A stretch of DNA of 64,000 bases from Arenicola marina (lineage: Eukaryota; Annelida; Polychaeta; Arenicolidae), in assembly GCA_964019135.1 (NCBI GenBank), contig OZ025253.1, forward strand, positions 34,708,548 through 34,772,547. The letters run 5' to 3'. A program made the position numbers and the translations under genes. Positions 24,930-50,199 of this stretch are shown here, one piece after another. The stretch's first letter is position 1. Each line of letters opens with the position of its first letter. Under the pieces are notes generated by a model. The model was not told where the DNA came from, searched no databases, and saw nothing but the letters and a program-made list of their open reading frames with translations.

Positions 24930-25190
24930 AGGAGATGAGTTGGAGGGAGCGGGGGGTGGGGGGGAGTAAGGGCGGTAGGAGAGGAAGGGGACGGGACGAG
25001 GGAAGTGGGGAGGTGGGGGTGGGGGGGAGTAAGGGCGGTAGGAGAGGAAGGGGACGGGACGAGGGAAGTGGGGAGGTGGGGGTGACTGGGAAGGTGAGTG
25101 CGGGGGAAGGGGGAGATTGGGGGAAAGGGTATGGGAGCAGAGGTGAGGAGGGGGGGGGGGGGTGAGTGAGGGGGGGGGGGAATAGGGGAG
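24930..25190. repeat. G-rich tandem duplication and poly(G) tracts
   Basis: A ~66-bp G-rich segment containing GTAAGGGCGGTAGGAGAGGA occurs twice in a row, followed by runs of up to twelve G. All open frames here (poly-Gly, poly-Pro/Ser) come from the low complexity. Confidence 0.8.
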
Positions 25191-26204
25191 GAGCGTCAGG
25201 AGGAGGAGGAAGAGGAGGAGTGGGAAGGTCGGAGGGGCAGGCTCCAACCAGCACTACGACCATTAAAATCCGTCACCTTCCAGACCGACCTCCCCCACCC
25301 CCACCCACCTTCCACCTCCCCCCCCCCCACCCCCCTCCTAACCCATCCCACCCGGATAAGTCGCGGCCGGAGCTCAAGCACTCCCCCAGCGGCGTCCGCC
25401 CAATGGTAGGCCCGCTGGTCATTTCCGGTTTGATTGATCGCTTATGTCGTACAGGGGGCAGCGGAGTACGCAACTCCAAAAGTTTGGTCCAGACCCCCGA
25501 AGAAACAACCGAAAAAGAAGAAAACTCACACACACAAAAAGAAAAAGAGAAATCGAGAATGTCACCATGTCACCTCGCTCGGTGGTGAAATCCATCGGGT
25601 ATTATGCAAATGACAAGCGGGGGTGCTCGAATGGGCGGTCGGGGGGGGGGGGATGGGCGGGGGGTAGGAGGATCACAGGCGACGTGTCGCAGGGAAATGT
25701 TCTCCTCCGATTCTCTTTCACGACCGACGAGAGTAAAAAAATATGACGGTCGGGAGGAAGAGAAGATTATAATTGATTTTCCTGCCCGGTATTTATTTTT
25801 CTCCTGTCACGAATGTATTAAGACCAACCACCAACACGTTTGACCTTTGATGACGGAAATCAAAATGTTAAAAGAAAAACGAAATATCTGCAGAGGCGCG
25901 CAGACAAAAATGGCGGCCGGATAAAGGAGATCCTCATAGACAGGTTTATTTACAAGCTACGAGCTTCATCGGACAACAGCATTGTGACAAGGACCGAGAG
26001 TCTTGCATGGGGTGGGGTGGTGGGGGGTGGGGGGGGGCACGACGTCAAGGCTGTGGCTGTAACTCCTTAACGACGCTTGTTGACATGTATTAATTAATTA
26101 AGCTGTCACACACAATTTTCAAATTTAAAATTTAAATATTGGGTGTTGTAGGCCACTTTCGGGCACATAAAGGTTATACACTGGGTCCAGAAAATACCCA
26201 CGAG

Positions 26205-26315
26205 CCAATGAAATAGGGTTGGATCAAACATGTCCTAGATGCAGGTGCCAGGATTCTAACGCACATCCTGTTGACCTGCACCTCAGCCTGCCTGCCTACT
26301 GAACTAGGAAGGTTC
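26205..26315 (-). mobile_element. tRNA-like SINE fragment, second family
   Basis: AGATGCAGGTGCCAGGATTC and TGTTGACCTGCACCTCAGCC match the order in 24608-24715, with the B-box mutated. Confidence 0.5.
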
Positions 26316-26419
26316 GCTGACCTCCATTAAAGATGTGTCATTAGCCTTCATTGTCTCCCTGGCGAAATGTTTATTTAAGCTGGAATTATGTCATGAATTA
26401 ACGAAAACTGTACTGTACT

Positions 26420-26872
26420 CCGGGTTCATGCAGGCAAGGTTCCATCAAATTCAAGTCTTTTTAAGGCAAGTACTAGAAAAATTCAAGGACTTTTCAAGGA
26501 CAATTTTTACCTTCTCTGGTCTATTTTAAGCATACGAATTGCAAAACTTGGGACTCAATTTTTATGCATACAATTTTGATATGCGGCAATACGTGTGCAC
26601 GTCTATTTATTACCAGCCAACAGCCTTATTGGAGTTAATCACTTTACTTTTATTAATTGCTACTTCTTCAGTTCAGCCAGCTTTTGTTCGATTTTGTCTT
26701 GGGTCTTTGCCAGTGCCCAGTCCAGTTTGAAATCAAGCACTTTTCATTGTAACTGCCCTATTTCTAAGCAAATTCAAGTACATTGAATCGACCTCAAGGC
26801 CCATTTCGGTTTTTATGACCTTTTCCAGGCATCAGTCAAAATTCAAGCACTTTCAAGCCTGTGCGCACCCTG
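26420..26872. mobile_element. Non-autonomous TIR transposon (hAT-like), 453 bp
   Basis: The left end CCGGGTTCATGCAGGC matches the complement of the right end, CAGGGTGCGCACAGGC, at 12 of 16 positions. TGTACT flanks both ends. The interior has many TTCAAGNACTTTTCAAG-type motifs. A shorter inverted relative lies at 56234-56431. No transposase is present. The hAT assignment rests on the CAGGG ends and is tentative, since hAT target duplications are usually 8 bp. Confidence 0.6.
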
Positions 26873-27964
26873 TGTACTGCGCAGTCCGATCACTATAAAC
26901 GTGTACGTATATCATAGGTCCATATACTGCGAACGTTTGTGTTTAGCGATTATATTGATCCTAGAAAGTATTTGATTAAGGGACAGACCCTGTGATATCC
27001 GCTTGTGAAAAAAATCTGGCCCTCAATTAGCTTTGCTTGCTACCGACACAAAACAATTATCCTCTATCCCTTTCTTTAAAAAATCCTGCCCTCGTATTAT
27101 TAAACTGAATGCATTTTTAAGATATTTTTGTGTCTCCATCCAAAAGCCCCCCCCCCACTCGGATTTATTTGTGCAGCGGTAAAAGTTGTCCTATGGTTGC
27201 AGTATTATGAAAACAGCAACCCAGAAACCACACGCCCCTATGGTGTCACCGAAACGAAGCATTAACATGTTTTTCTGACGCAAGGCGACACTGCACACAT
27301 CCGGCGCTTATAAACTAAAAACCATAATAGTTAAAGTGTCGTAAGCCACGGCAGCGCCGCGTAGCGAACGTTTGTGGAATCATTTTTTTGTTCGATACAT
27401 GTATATATATATCAAAGATAATATTCTTTTCTTTGTAGAGATTCTTCCACACATGAGACTGATCTGTTTGGGCTTTGAGAGAGTGGATTTGGAGGGTAAC
27501 TTGGATGAAAACATATAATGCGAAAATAATCATCTCTCTGTATGACCGCCTAATAAACGTCAATTCAAACACCGTAGTTGCATACTTACCGCTACAACCG
27601 AGACAGTGACGCCATAACCCAATCTAGTCACTGGAATCGAACCAATTAATACCCGCTAGGTGGCATTCGATCCCTCATTAAGGACCTCTGTCGTATTAAA
27701 TTCAAGTAAAGAAAATCACCGATTTAGACTTTACTCTCAATATTTATAATTAATGAGTTCGAGTCTATATGGCTTACCCTGTAGGAATCGCCATCGCCGA
27801 TATCGACTTAAATTCCAACGTCGCCAACTTATAAGTTAGCGTCTGTATGGCTTGCACTTTAGAAGTCATGCGTCAATTGTCTTAGTCAATTGGCGTTCAG
27901 GCAATAGACGTTTATAACGCATAGGTGGCTTGGGTGTTATAAGCGACCTTTTCGCACAGTAGTG

Positions 27965-28090
27965 CAAAACCGGGCCAAGGAACTCCTGGGATAGCTTTAA
28001 ATTAAAAGATGAACGGCCCCGGACACAGTGGGGATTAGAACCCGCAACCTGTCGGTCTGCAGTCGAGAACCGCTACCTCCTGACCATTGC
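27965..28090 (-). mobile_element. tRNA-like SINE fragment, second family
   Basis: AGAACCCGCAACCTGTCGGT and CTGCAGTCGAGAACCGCTAC resemble the 24608-24715 element in order, with a degenerate B-box. Confidence 0.45.
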
Positions 28091-29712
28091 GACTGCTGTA
28101 TTGCCGCAATACAAGAAAACCGACCCAGGCTGTCAATCATTCACTGACGTCACTGTTGGTTTTATCCAATCATGCGGGTGAAAAAAGATCTTCCACGCGC
28201 ATTTTGTCGGACAAACAAAGCAGCATGTCATATTCTTCTCAGTTTGAGTTCTTCATGAGTTTGTCATGAGTACTTCTCACTTGTACCTACCATCAGCTAT
28301 GATTGTCAATGTCATGGGCGGGGCTTAGTGTCGGAGGATGGATAGGTCTAGTCTTTTCCAAAACATATGTTGTCTCCGTACAGCACAAAGGCCATTGAAA
28401 ATCATTCGATCTCACACCTAGTTGACGCTGCACTGCTCAATTGCGCTTATCGTTTACCGGGGTTTACATCTTATTTTCTCTCACAGCGACCGCCGCAAAT
28501 GACCCCTCCATCATAAAATCATCCACAGAATTGAACTCGGCGCAGCAATGAAACAAAAAATAAATAAAAACACGTTTCCGCGCAACCATTCAGTAGATGG
28601 CGATAAAAGACCAGGTTTGGCGTCCTGAATGCCAAACACGCCCACTACACTCTGCAGGCTGCCGCGTTTCCGTTACCGATCGTTTCCGGTCACGGCCTGA
28701 AGAGCTATCAACTTTCCGGGTTCGAATGCCAGCCACTTCCGCCCGCCATGTCAATACCTCCCCCCCCCCCCACCCCCCTCTCTCCCTTCCCCGGCCCCAG
28801 AGCACACTTCCCGTTGCTCGGCTGGAGATTTCGGTCCCCATCTTCTTCCTCTTGGCGACGGCTGTTTTTGGGCATCTTTAATCAGGGTTTCGGCCGCCTG
28901 ATCCGGGGCGCAATTTCACGGTGGCAATGCTTTATTGGTATGCCATATGTGATTTTGGCACTTCACTGGACGCCCTCGTGGCTGGCTGTCGTCTTTAGGA
29001 AAGATGAGAAGGATTTTTTTTTGGTGGGGGGGAGGGGATGGGGAAGAGGGGGGGGGGGTAGGAGTTTCGTCGACAACATGTGCACCAGCATGGGCGATAA
29101 ACGTGAGTCGAAGGAAGGTACCGGTGGACGCTGCAAACAGAGCCTGCTATTGGTGGATGTCGGCCGAACGTCATGATGGTACTGACAGATTGGTGTCGCC
29201 AATAAGATGCACATATAAGATAAACCGTGCCGATAATACATTGGGACAAGAAGACGGAAGGTCCAAGGGTAAACTGCCCCAGATACAGGAGACACACAGT
29301 TTTGAACCTGCCAGCTGTCGAAGAATACCTTTAAGCCCCCAAAAGTCAATTTGTTGTTTTGCCTTTAAGCGCCAAAAAAAGGTCAATTTGTTGTCTTGCC
29401 TGTAAGCTCCAAAGAGTAAATTCGTCTCTCTACAACCAGTCAATGCCTGTCTGAAAGAGAGTGAAGCGACGTTGATTCCTTCCCATTCTCTCTGGTAATT
29501 GGCCGACGCCAGTCTGACAGCCCTCGTGAAGTCAACCATTTGGTTGGTCTAACCTCTGTAGGTTATCGTGTCATATCGCGACACTGAGCAGAGTCAAGGT
29601 GGAAATTTCTCCGGGAGTAGCCTCTAATTTGTTCGACGAAAGACGTGGGATCTTTATCCCGCACAAATATAGACATTTGAACCGGCGGGGTTCAAACTAC
29701 GCACCAACCGCC

Positions 29713-29968
29713 TGGGATGGCCTAGAGGATAGCTCAGTGGATTAGAGCGCTCATAGTGCGCGCACTGGCCACCTGAGAGCCTAACGGCACGTGGATCGGT
29801 GGTTCGCGCCCCGCTGTGGTTATGGCTGTGTGGTCCCAAGAAAAAGATCCCGTCTCCTTCTTCGCAAAGAGTAAGGGGTTACCCCGGGGACATGGCTCCG
29901 CTCTTCCCTTCCTCCTCCCATTGTCGCCATATGACCAGAATTAGTTAAAGCGTCCTGAATGTACAACA
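29713..29968 (+). mobile_element. tRNA-headed SINE, near full length
   Basis: It has a tRNA-like A-box (GATAGCTCAGTGGATTAGAG), a B-box (GGTTCGCGCCCC) and a shared body (GCTGTGG to TTCTTCGCAAAGAGTAAGGG), then TTAAAGCGTCCTGAATGTAC and an A-rich end. It is the best plus-strand copy of the family; others are at 18365-18556 and 24335-24583. Confidence 0.75.
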
Positions 29969-29999
29969 AAACCTCGGCTAAGATCTAGCACCAGGTCAA

Positions 30000-31760
30000 A
30001 GAGTGTAGTACTGGGTCAGGCACAACGGGTGTCACTGTGTTTGTAGGTATACAACCAGTTCTATTCCTATATGACAGATCACATGAATCTGGATGCAACC
30101 CGACAGTGATGAAGCGATGCCAACACAAGATTTAATTAGCAAGATTAATGCCACATTTCTGCACACAAGACATTAATAATTTAGTCAGACTTTTTTCCCT
30201 GACTGACATACCCAGCCATGCTCTCAGTTTGAGTCAGTTCACAGCAAATTCTGACTTTGTATTGAATGCAATGTATCACACTGAGGAGTATGCCGACAGG
30301 AAACTAAGCTCATCTGGTCTAATCTGATCCTACTAATTCAAAAGATAATATCCTCAGATTTTAAAAAAAGTACTCAGTAATTATTATTTTTTATTACATT
30401 ATAAACGTTATCTCAAATATGTTTAGGTATAAAGAGGAACCAAACTAGTTATTTTCAGTGTAATATTATATCTTTAAATTATATAACAATATTTCTTTAA
30501 ATAAATAGAAATTAAATAGATACCTACCTATTACCTACTAGAAATTATTTACAAGCAATATATACATATACCTAAATTGTATACTTCTATCAATATTTAT
30601 TTAGCTTCTATTGATCGGTCAAAGGAAAAGTACTGGTAGTATACCACAACCCCCCCCGCCCCCCCCATGGATACTGGAATCCAGAAATTTACAAAAGAAG
30701 GGGTACCATTTGTATATTATTATACCTACTGTTATTCCAATTCTCCAACTGGTTTTGTCTCATGAGCCAGAGCATTTCTCAGTAAAAACATATATATATA
30801 TGCAATATACTTATTTTAATTCACTGATAACTATCAATACAATTATATCAACAACTTAACTAGCAAGTAATATCATAGCCTTTTACCTATAATCCCAAGT
30901 AGCTATTTCTAAACTAACATTTTCATCCAACTGTAGACATTGTTGATGCTTTTTGCCATTTAAACTTAAGATAGATATGAGAATGTTTTCAATTGAGGTC
31001 TATGAAATATCCTGTAATTTGTTGTTTAAATAGAAAATTGCTGCATTAGCAAGTCATTTTTGCTATATTAACGTAAACCAGTTATTTCAACATATGATCA
31101 TGCATATAACAGGATTGTACCTAGCAATTTGGGGATTTCAATTTCAGCTAGAAAAAAAATAGGGAGAGACGGTTATCGCTCAGAAAGCGGGTAATCACAG
31201 ATCATCGGGATCAAAAGGCAAAATCACATGAAAATTTGATGACAGGACAAAAAGAAGGGGAGAGGGGCAGAGGAGGGTATACTGATCCCCCTAAAATACT
31301 ACAGCCCATCCCCCCATGGACACTGGAATTTGATCTAGGAATTTACAAAAGAGAGAGGTATCATTTTCTGAAGTACTATCCAGGCACAGATTTAGTGAGA
31401 AAGTTGTGACTGCAGGGGGAGGAGGGTGGGGTTCTGGTGTGGTTGTGCAAAAAGAACTGTGAGCAAGCTTTTTCTATGTCCCTTTCTTTAGAGAAATATA
31501 TACCCCCTGTGCCAAGGTAACTAGATGCAAAAATATGTAAGGAGTTGCTGCTGGCAGCCTCAAAATTTTACGCATCCAAGTACCAAAAATGGAGTAAAAC
31601 TAGGACCCATCCATGTAGCACCTGAGAAAGCTTCATGACATTAGCAAAATATATACTGTAATGAGAATTCTTAGAATTGGCCCATCTCCAATTAAAAATG
31701 TAGCTGACCCATGCCATGGGCATACCAACTGCTCCCAAAGTATAGACCTATGCAGGTACC
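30000..31760. other. AT-rich intergenic DNA with a twice-seen repeat
   Basis: No gene is seen. The segment CCCCCCATGGATACTGGAAT with AATTTACAAAAGA following, at 30655-30705, recurs in diverged form at 31310-31365, so a small interspersed element is present twice. Confidence 0.5.
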
Positions 31761-31772
31761 AAATGTGCATAA

Positions 31773-31818
31773 TTTAAAACCCATTGGTATACCTTTTGGT
31801 ATACCAATGGGTTTTAAA
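31773..31818. repeat. Perfect 21-bp-arm palindrome
   Basis: TTTAAAACCCATTGGTATAC plus C (31773-31793) and its exact complement (31798-31818) surround a TTTT loop. It could be a very short MITE or a stem-forming site. Confidence 0.8.
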
Positions 31819-32108
31819 TGGATAAGACACCCTGCATGGTTAAAACACCCTTTCAATTAGTACATCCCCAGTAGTCAATTAGCCTACCTTGAAATACACC
31901 CCCCCCCCCCCCCCCCAAGGGCACCCCCTCTATAGTGATCTGCCATTGCTGGAGATGCCCTGGTTTTACTCATGCTTAACATTTGCTGCAGTAATCGTTT
32001 TTGTGGATGCTCTAAATCTAATGTGCAACTGGAAGATCAGAAGATGTTACCATTCTCTGTTTACAATGTTTACCACTTCAATCAACTCTGGCTGGGCTTC
32101 TGTTTGAC

Positions 32109-32168
32109 GCAAGTGCCCCCAGGCAAGCCCGCTTCTGAGGGCTTGCCTGGGCCAGTGGGGGCACTTGC
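32109..32168. repeat. Hairpin of a small TIR element
   Basis: GCAAGTGCCCCCAGGCAAGC is mirrored, with a 3-base interruption, by GCTTGCCTGG-GCCAGTGGGGG-CACTTGC. One arm of the same sequence recurs at 50768-50792, so it belongs to a family. Confidence 0.65.
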
Positions 32169-32815
32169 GCCAAGGCTTCTGCTTGTCTGACACTTAGGCA
32201 GTTAGGGCTACTGACCTAATAAACAGTAAAATGTCAACGATAGATTCATGATTGACGGCTGACACCCAAACTGAGAAAACAAAACAAGACTCAAGTAAGC
32301 TTACAGAAGTGTCGCTTAAATTTGACAAAAGCATAGAGTGATGTTTACTGAAGTACAAATCAATGTGCGTCACTCCCTATTTGGCAAAGATATTATGGAC
32401 TGACGTAGTGCGTACCTGTGTCAATGATGACAAACTTCCTTTCATGTAGTGTTAGCGCTCAACTCCCGTGCAACTCGCTGTCAGATTCTGTGTACGGGGA
32501 GGCTGGTCCTACACTCTCAAACACCAAATGGGTCAACATGTCCTACATATGCAACGTAAATCTGTATTACCAAACAAAATTAGTATCTTTTTATTTTAGT
32601 AAGTCTTATTAGCGATTTTACTCTTCCGTGTGTTAAGTTTTTTTTCTTAATAAATCAAAAGTTACTTTTTTGTCTCCCGTTGTCAGCGAGAGTAAGAGAA
32701 GGTGCTTCGATTTGAGAACTGAATTCTGATTGGCTGTTGCGTGCCGGTCTTGATTTCTCCGGCCCAACTGCTTTTCACGCAAGCGCATGAGCATTGTCAC
32801 AAAATGATAACTCAC

Positions 32816-32862
32816 CGCATCTCTCGATAAATGGAGTCGATAACTTCTTTTGCTTCTCCCAT
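32816..32862 (-). CDS. Candidate first exon of a divergent gene
   Basis: On the minus strand an ATG in good context (AACATGG) opens MGEAKEVIDSIYREM and ends in a strong donor, CG|GTGAGT. It starts 139 bases upstream of the YEATS4 start, in the opposite direction, so the two would share a promoter. A possible continuation at 32438-32416 gives RKFVIIDT in the matching phase with a GTACGC donor, but its acceptor lacks a pyrimidine tract. I do not recognise the protein. Confidence 0.35.
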
Positions 32863-32973
32863 GTTCTTATCTTGAACAGTGATACTTGTTCCTAATTTGC
32901 CACCACCCACTCTAGGCCCTAGCAGACATTCCTTCATGCAAAGTGTTGTCCAATCAGCGGTACCGAAACAAAG
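32863..32973. promoter_or_regulatory. Probable bidirectional promoter of YEATS4 and a divergent gene
   Basis: The short interval between the two start codons contains a CCAAT box (32950-32954, in GTCCAATCAGCGG). An inverted CCAAT (ATTGG, 32729-32733) lies further on. No TATA box is evident, as usual for housekeeping chromatin genes. The transcription start was not located. Confidence 0.4.
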
Positions 32974-33000
32974 ATGACTCAGATAGATTTGATTTCAAAA

Positions 33001-45917
<12,917 letters not shown>

Positions 45918-46003
45918 CTGGATATCGTGTTGCCATAGCGATATCGATGGCTGTGGCATGTTTCAGTGACGTTTGTTATGGACTTAGTATATGTATGTAT
46001 GTA

Positions 46004-46009
46004 AATAAA
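46004..46009 (+). terminator. Polyadenylation signal of YEATS4
   Basis: AATAAA lies 87 bases after the YEATS4 stop codon, followed by a T-rich stretch; a conventional short 3' UTR. Confidence 0.7.
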
Positions 46010-46104
46010 CTATTTTTTTAATATTGTTTGTAATTTTCTTTCTGTAGGCCTGGTAATTCCGCGCGGTTCCATAACACTGTTGATCCACACAGCTATACGG
46101 GCTT

Positions 46105-47335
46105 CAGTGAGAATGTCACACGATAGAAGACTTCACTGAGGATGTCACACGACAGAAGGCTTCAGTGAGAATGTCACATGATAGAAGATTTCACTGAGGA
46201 GTCACATGGCAGAAAGCTTCAGTGAGGATGTCACATGACAGAAGGCTCTAGTGAGGATATCCCACGACAGAAGGCTCTAGTGAGGAGGTCACACGCCAGA
46301 AGGCCTCAGTGAGGACGCCACAGGACAGAAGGCTTCAGTGAGGATGTCACATGGCAGAAGGCTTTTGAGGATGTCACACGACAGAAGGCTTCAGTGAGAA
46401 TGTCACACGACCGAAGGCTTGAGTAAGGATGTCATGCGACAGAAGGCTTTAGTTAGGATGTCACATGACAGGAGGCCTCAGTGAGGACGCCACAGGACAG
46501 AAGGCTTCAGTGAGGATGTCACACGACAGAAGGCTTCAGTGAGGATGTCCCACGACAGAAGGCTTTACTGAGGATGTCACACGACAGAAGGCTTCAGTGA
46601 GAATTTCACATGACAGAAGACTTCACTGAGGATGTCTCACGACAGCAGGCTTCATTGTGGATGTCACGACAGAAGGCTTCAGTGAGGATGTCCCACGACA
46701 GAAGGCTTCAGTGAGGATGTCCCACGACAGAAGGCTTCAGTGAGGATGTCACGACAGAAGGCTTTAGTGAAGATGACACACGACAGAAGGCTTCAGTGAG
46801 GATGTCACGACAGAAGGCTTTAGTGAAGATGTCACACGACAGAAGGCTTCAGTGAGGATGTCACATGCCAGAAGACTTCAGTGAGGATGTCACACGACAA
46901 AAGGCTTCAGTGAGGATGCCACAGGACAGAAGGCTTCAGTGAGGATTCACACGACGGAAGACTTTAGTGAGGCTGCCACATGGCAGACGGCTTCAATGAG
47001 GATGTCACACAACCGAAGGCTTCAGTGAGGATGTCACATGGCAGAAAGATTCAGTGAGGATGCCACACGACAGAAGGCTTCAGTGACGATGTCACACGAC
47101 AGAAGACTTCAGTGAGGATGTCACACGACAGAAGACTTCAGTGAGGATGTCACACGACAGAAGGCCTCTGTGAGGATGTCACATGGCAAAATATTTCAGT
47201 GGGGATGTCACACGACAGAAGACTTCAGTGAGGATGTCACACGACAATGCTTCAGTGAGGATGTCACATGGCAGAAGGCTTCAGAGAGGATGTCACGGCA
47301 GAAGGCTTTAGTGAGGATGTCACATGACACAGGTT
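46105..47335. repeat. Minisatellite, ~29-bp unit, about 40 copies
   Basis: Units of GAAGGCTTCAGTGAGGATGT plus CACACGACA run for 1.2 kb with substitutions and occasional 1-3 base deletions. The array starts about 100 bases beyond the YEATS4 polyadenylation signal. Confidence 0.9.
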
Positions 47336-47774
47336 ATGTTTTATGCGACATTTGACACGTTTGGTGAGTTTGCGGAGGCCTCCCTAGTGTAGTGTCCCAA
47401 TATCTTGGATCAGTCTGCTGGGAATGAAACTTCCGTCAGTGAATTATAATTGTCCCTACTACGAGTTGCGAACTCTCTATCACCATTACGTGCGTCACAT
47501 GTACACACACACCTATAATGTGACTATATATATATATATAATTCCGTTGTTGCTTTTTTTTGGGGTGGGGGGTGGGGGGTGATGAGTATGTATTGATATT
47601 AGCCGAGGGGGCTCCCTTGACTTCTGTGATTAAAGATAACGTTAATGCGCGAACACATGAGATATAACTTTATTCAACTCTATATACTTGTAGGCCACAA
47701 ACGAGTTACAAACCGATTTATATATATATATATTGAAATAATTTAATGAGCATTGAATTGAACATATCCAAATC

Positions 47775-47892
47775 AATATTACATATGTTCAATTCAGTTT
47801 CACATATGTTCAATTCAGTCTCACATATGTTCAATTCAGTTTCACATATGTTCAATTCAGTCTCACATATGTTCAATTCAGTTTCACATATG
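47775..47892. repeat. Minisatellite, 21-bp unit
   Basis: Five copies of TCACATATGTTCAATTCAGT plus T or C. The 21-bp period creates open frames on both strands (MFNSVSH on plus, ICETELN on minus). Confidence 0.85.
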
Positions 47893-47899
47893 AATAAAA

Positions 47900-50090
47900 A
47901 TTGCGTCCGTCTGTGCATTTTAATCCAAACCGGGAACGTGTACATTGATTACTAAGTGACGTGGTATTGTTTCTGATTCCACGGACTGTTTACATGTGGA
48001 AATCTGCCTTCTCTGAGTAGACACAGCTGGGGAGTCGATGAGGATGGATTTGGGAAGGTGTTTGGTTCATGGGGAAACCGAGTCGTCCTGGGACGAACAA
48101 TCATACAATAAGTTACAACAGCTTCAGCCTACTGTACGTGGGTACCAAACGGCCACGAATCCGCGGTAGGCGAGACTCCGAATACCTCACCCATTGCTAT
48201 CTCTTCAGAGGAGAACCACCTCCCGAATGTGTTCCCTGACAGTGGAGCACATTCTGTTGAGGTGTGTTGACTTTCAACAAACAATTAAGGGACCAATATT
48301 ACAGAGCAATAAATATGAAAGAACTATATAATAATATACCACAGCAAAAGATTATTTATCTGCAATAAATCTAGTCAAATGCATATGATATCTAGTCGAT
48401 GTTTACTGCCAAACAGTGCATTTTGCTGTATTTATTAATCTCGAAAGCTTGGTTTTAAAAACAAACTCCTGGTTTTATATTCTAACTTATTGACTTGATC
48501 GTTTCACCATTCTTCACTTTCATGGCTTTAAGACAATCTGCTCAATCCTATTACTTGATATCCTCAGGGTTTTATTAATCTATTAATCGTTTCCACATTA
48601 ACTGCATCCATGGTTTTATTCACATGTACTTGACTCTTTACCATTTTGCCTTTGTTTTATCTACAAGCTCACATATCTTGATACTTTCAGGGTTTTAGTA
48701 TTGACTTGAACCAGTATGGCACGATATATAGCCTTACAGGCTGAAAGTGCCGTTAAGCCCCAATCAAATAAAATCAAATCATGGGGAAACCGAAACCGGT
48801 TTTAACAGCTAGGTTGCCTAATGTTTCATTTGTTCATTACAGTTTCAGAATGTATTTAGCTAGGCAGTGTGTCCTGTGTATAAATATGCCGCCTGGTTCA
48901 ATTTTTACCCGCGATTAGACTGTCCTTTAATAAGTTCGTCTCATATACCTTTGTCCGGGAGTAGCTCTATCTATATTCATTACATAAAATTTACGATTAA
49001 CTATGCTACATATGTATGTCGATCTGGATCAAACTGACAGTTCCGCGGAACCGAAACCGTCAAACCAGCTGTCTCGATAGTTCCATGGTTTCCAGCAAAC
49101 CGGTTTCGGTTATATTAATCGCGAATCTCCAAGAATTTCTGGGTGCCAATCCCGGAGATCGGAATAGGTAATCCGCCCCCCCCCCCACCCGGCCACCACC
49201 ACCTCCGGCCCCCATAAACCTGATCAAGGGACAATACATATCATTTCCAGCATGTGGTTTATTTATAGTCTACCACGTACGAAGCAGAGCGTTGTGTTTT
49301 TTCCCCGTTTTTGCGACTGAACGGAACCCTCGGCTGAAAGGAATTTCAACGAGTTTCCACTATTCCATGACAGCGACCGCAACAACCCTCCAATCACTAA
49401 TCGAACCCAGTTTTCCGTAGCTTGTGCGTAATTATGAATATGCATGTTAAGGGTGTACCGCTTTGGCGATAGCGCAGAGAGCGACACCTGTCGACGAGAA
49501 TGAAATAGAAACTAAGCTACGGGAATTTCCCGTACGTATTTTTAAGTGCAAATTCCGAAAAGGTAGCCCAGAACGAGACCAAAAGAGGCGTATCAACTGA
49601 TCAAGGCGTAGTTTATTACATCATCTTGGGCCGTCTACCGGGACAGACCGAATTATCTATTCAGAGCGACGTAAGTTATTATATGGCGTATAATACATAT
49701 TAAATTTAAATACTTTACACAGCCTCACAGGCCCTCAGATTAGCTTATAGAATATAGTTATAATGTGACGGCTAATGCCTAATACTCGCAGGACGTATCT
49801 ACTATCTTATTGCTGATTCACCCTGGCCACTGTTGTTATGTTGTGTTGTGTTGTGTACAGGGTGCTAGCCTGAAAATAACACGTTACTGTCATTATTATA
49901 TGGCGTATAATACATGTGCGGTATTTTGTGTGTGATGTCAACCGCGGCTCGCTATCACGTCAGTGCGCAATAAAAATAAACCGTGCAGTTCTATGTTGAA
50001 GTATTTGTTTTACAGACTCAAAGAGATATAAAAAATATCCATCATAGTTTTTGAGATACATTAAGTCTTGATTCTAAAATGTAAAAAATC
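47900..50090. other. Intergenic, no gene recognised
   Basis: I see a SINE-type tail (48714-48780, matching 21436-21503) and a poly(C) run near 49180, but no exon on either strand. Confidence 0.45.
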
Positions 50091-50101
50091 TAAGATGGCG
50101 C

Positions 50102-50199
50102 TAGCCTGAATTTTCAGACGTTACAATTTAGACAGTCGGATAATGAGTTACACCAGCCCATCAGAATAAGCTGGTTGTAACGTTTGAAAGTTCAGGCTA
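50102..50199. mobile_element. MITE of the 9-bp-TSD family, copy e
   Basis: Inverted ends TAGCCTGAATTTTCAGACGT and complement. The flanking duplication AGATGGCGC is exact on both sides (50093-50101 and 50200-50208). It is an independent insertion outside YEATS4. Confidence 0.8.

Larger units (their letters stand above)
25200..28000. other. No gene recognised
   Basis: Apart from the transposon and SINE fragments listed, I found no exon with both recognisable protein similarity and splice sites on either strand. Poly(C) or poly(G) runs occur at 25320, 25640, 26020 and 27150. Confidence 0.45.

Noticed and set aside
31889-32107. Hydrophobic open frame (EMPWFYSCLTFAAVIVFVDA)
   Set aside because: It starts in a C-run, has no flanking splice sites and no recognised family; it may be chance.
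46105-47335. CRISPR-like array
   Set aside because: Units are contiguous with no unique spacers, and the setting is a eukaryotic gene flank; it is a minisatellite.
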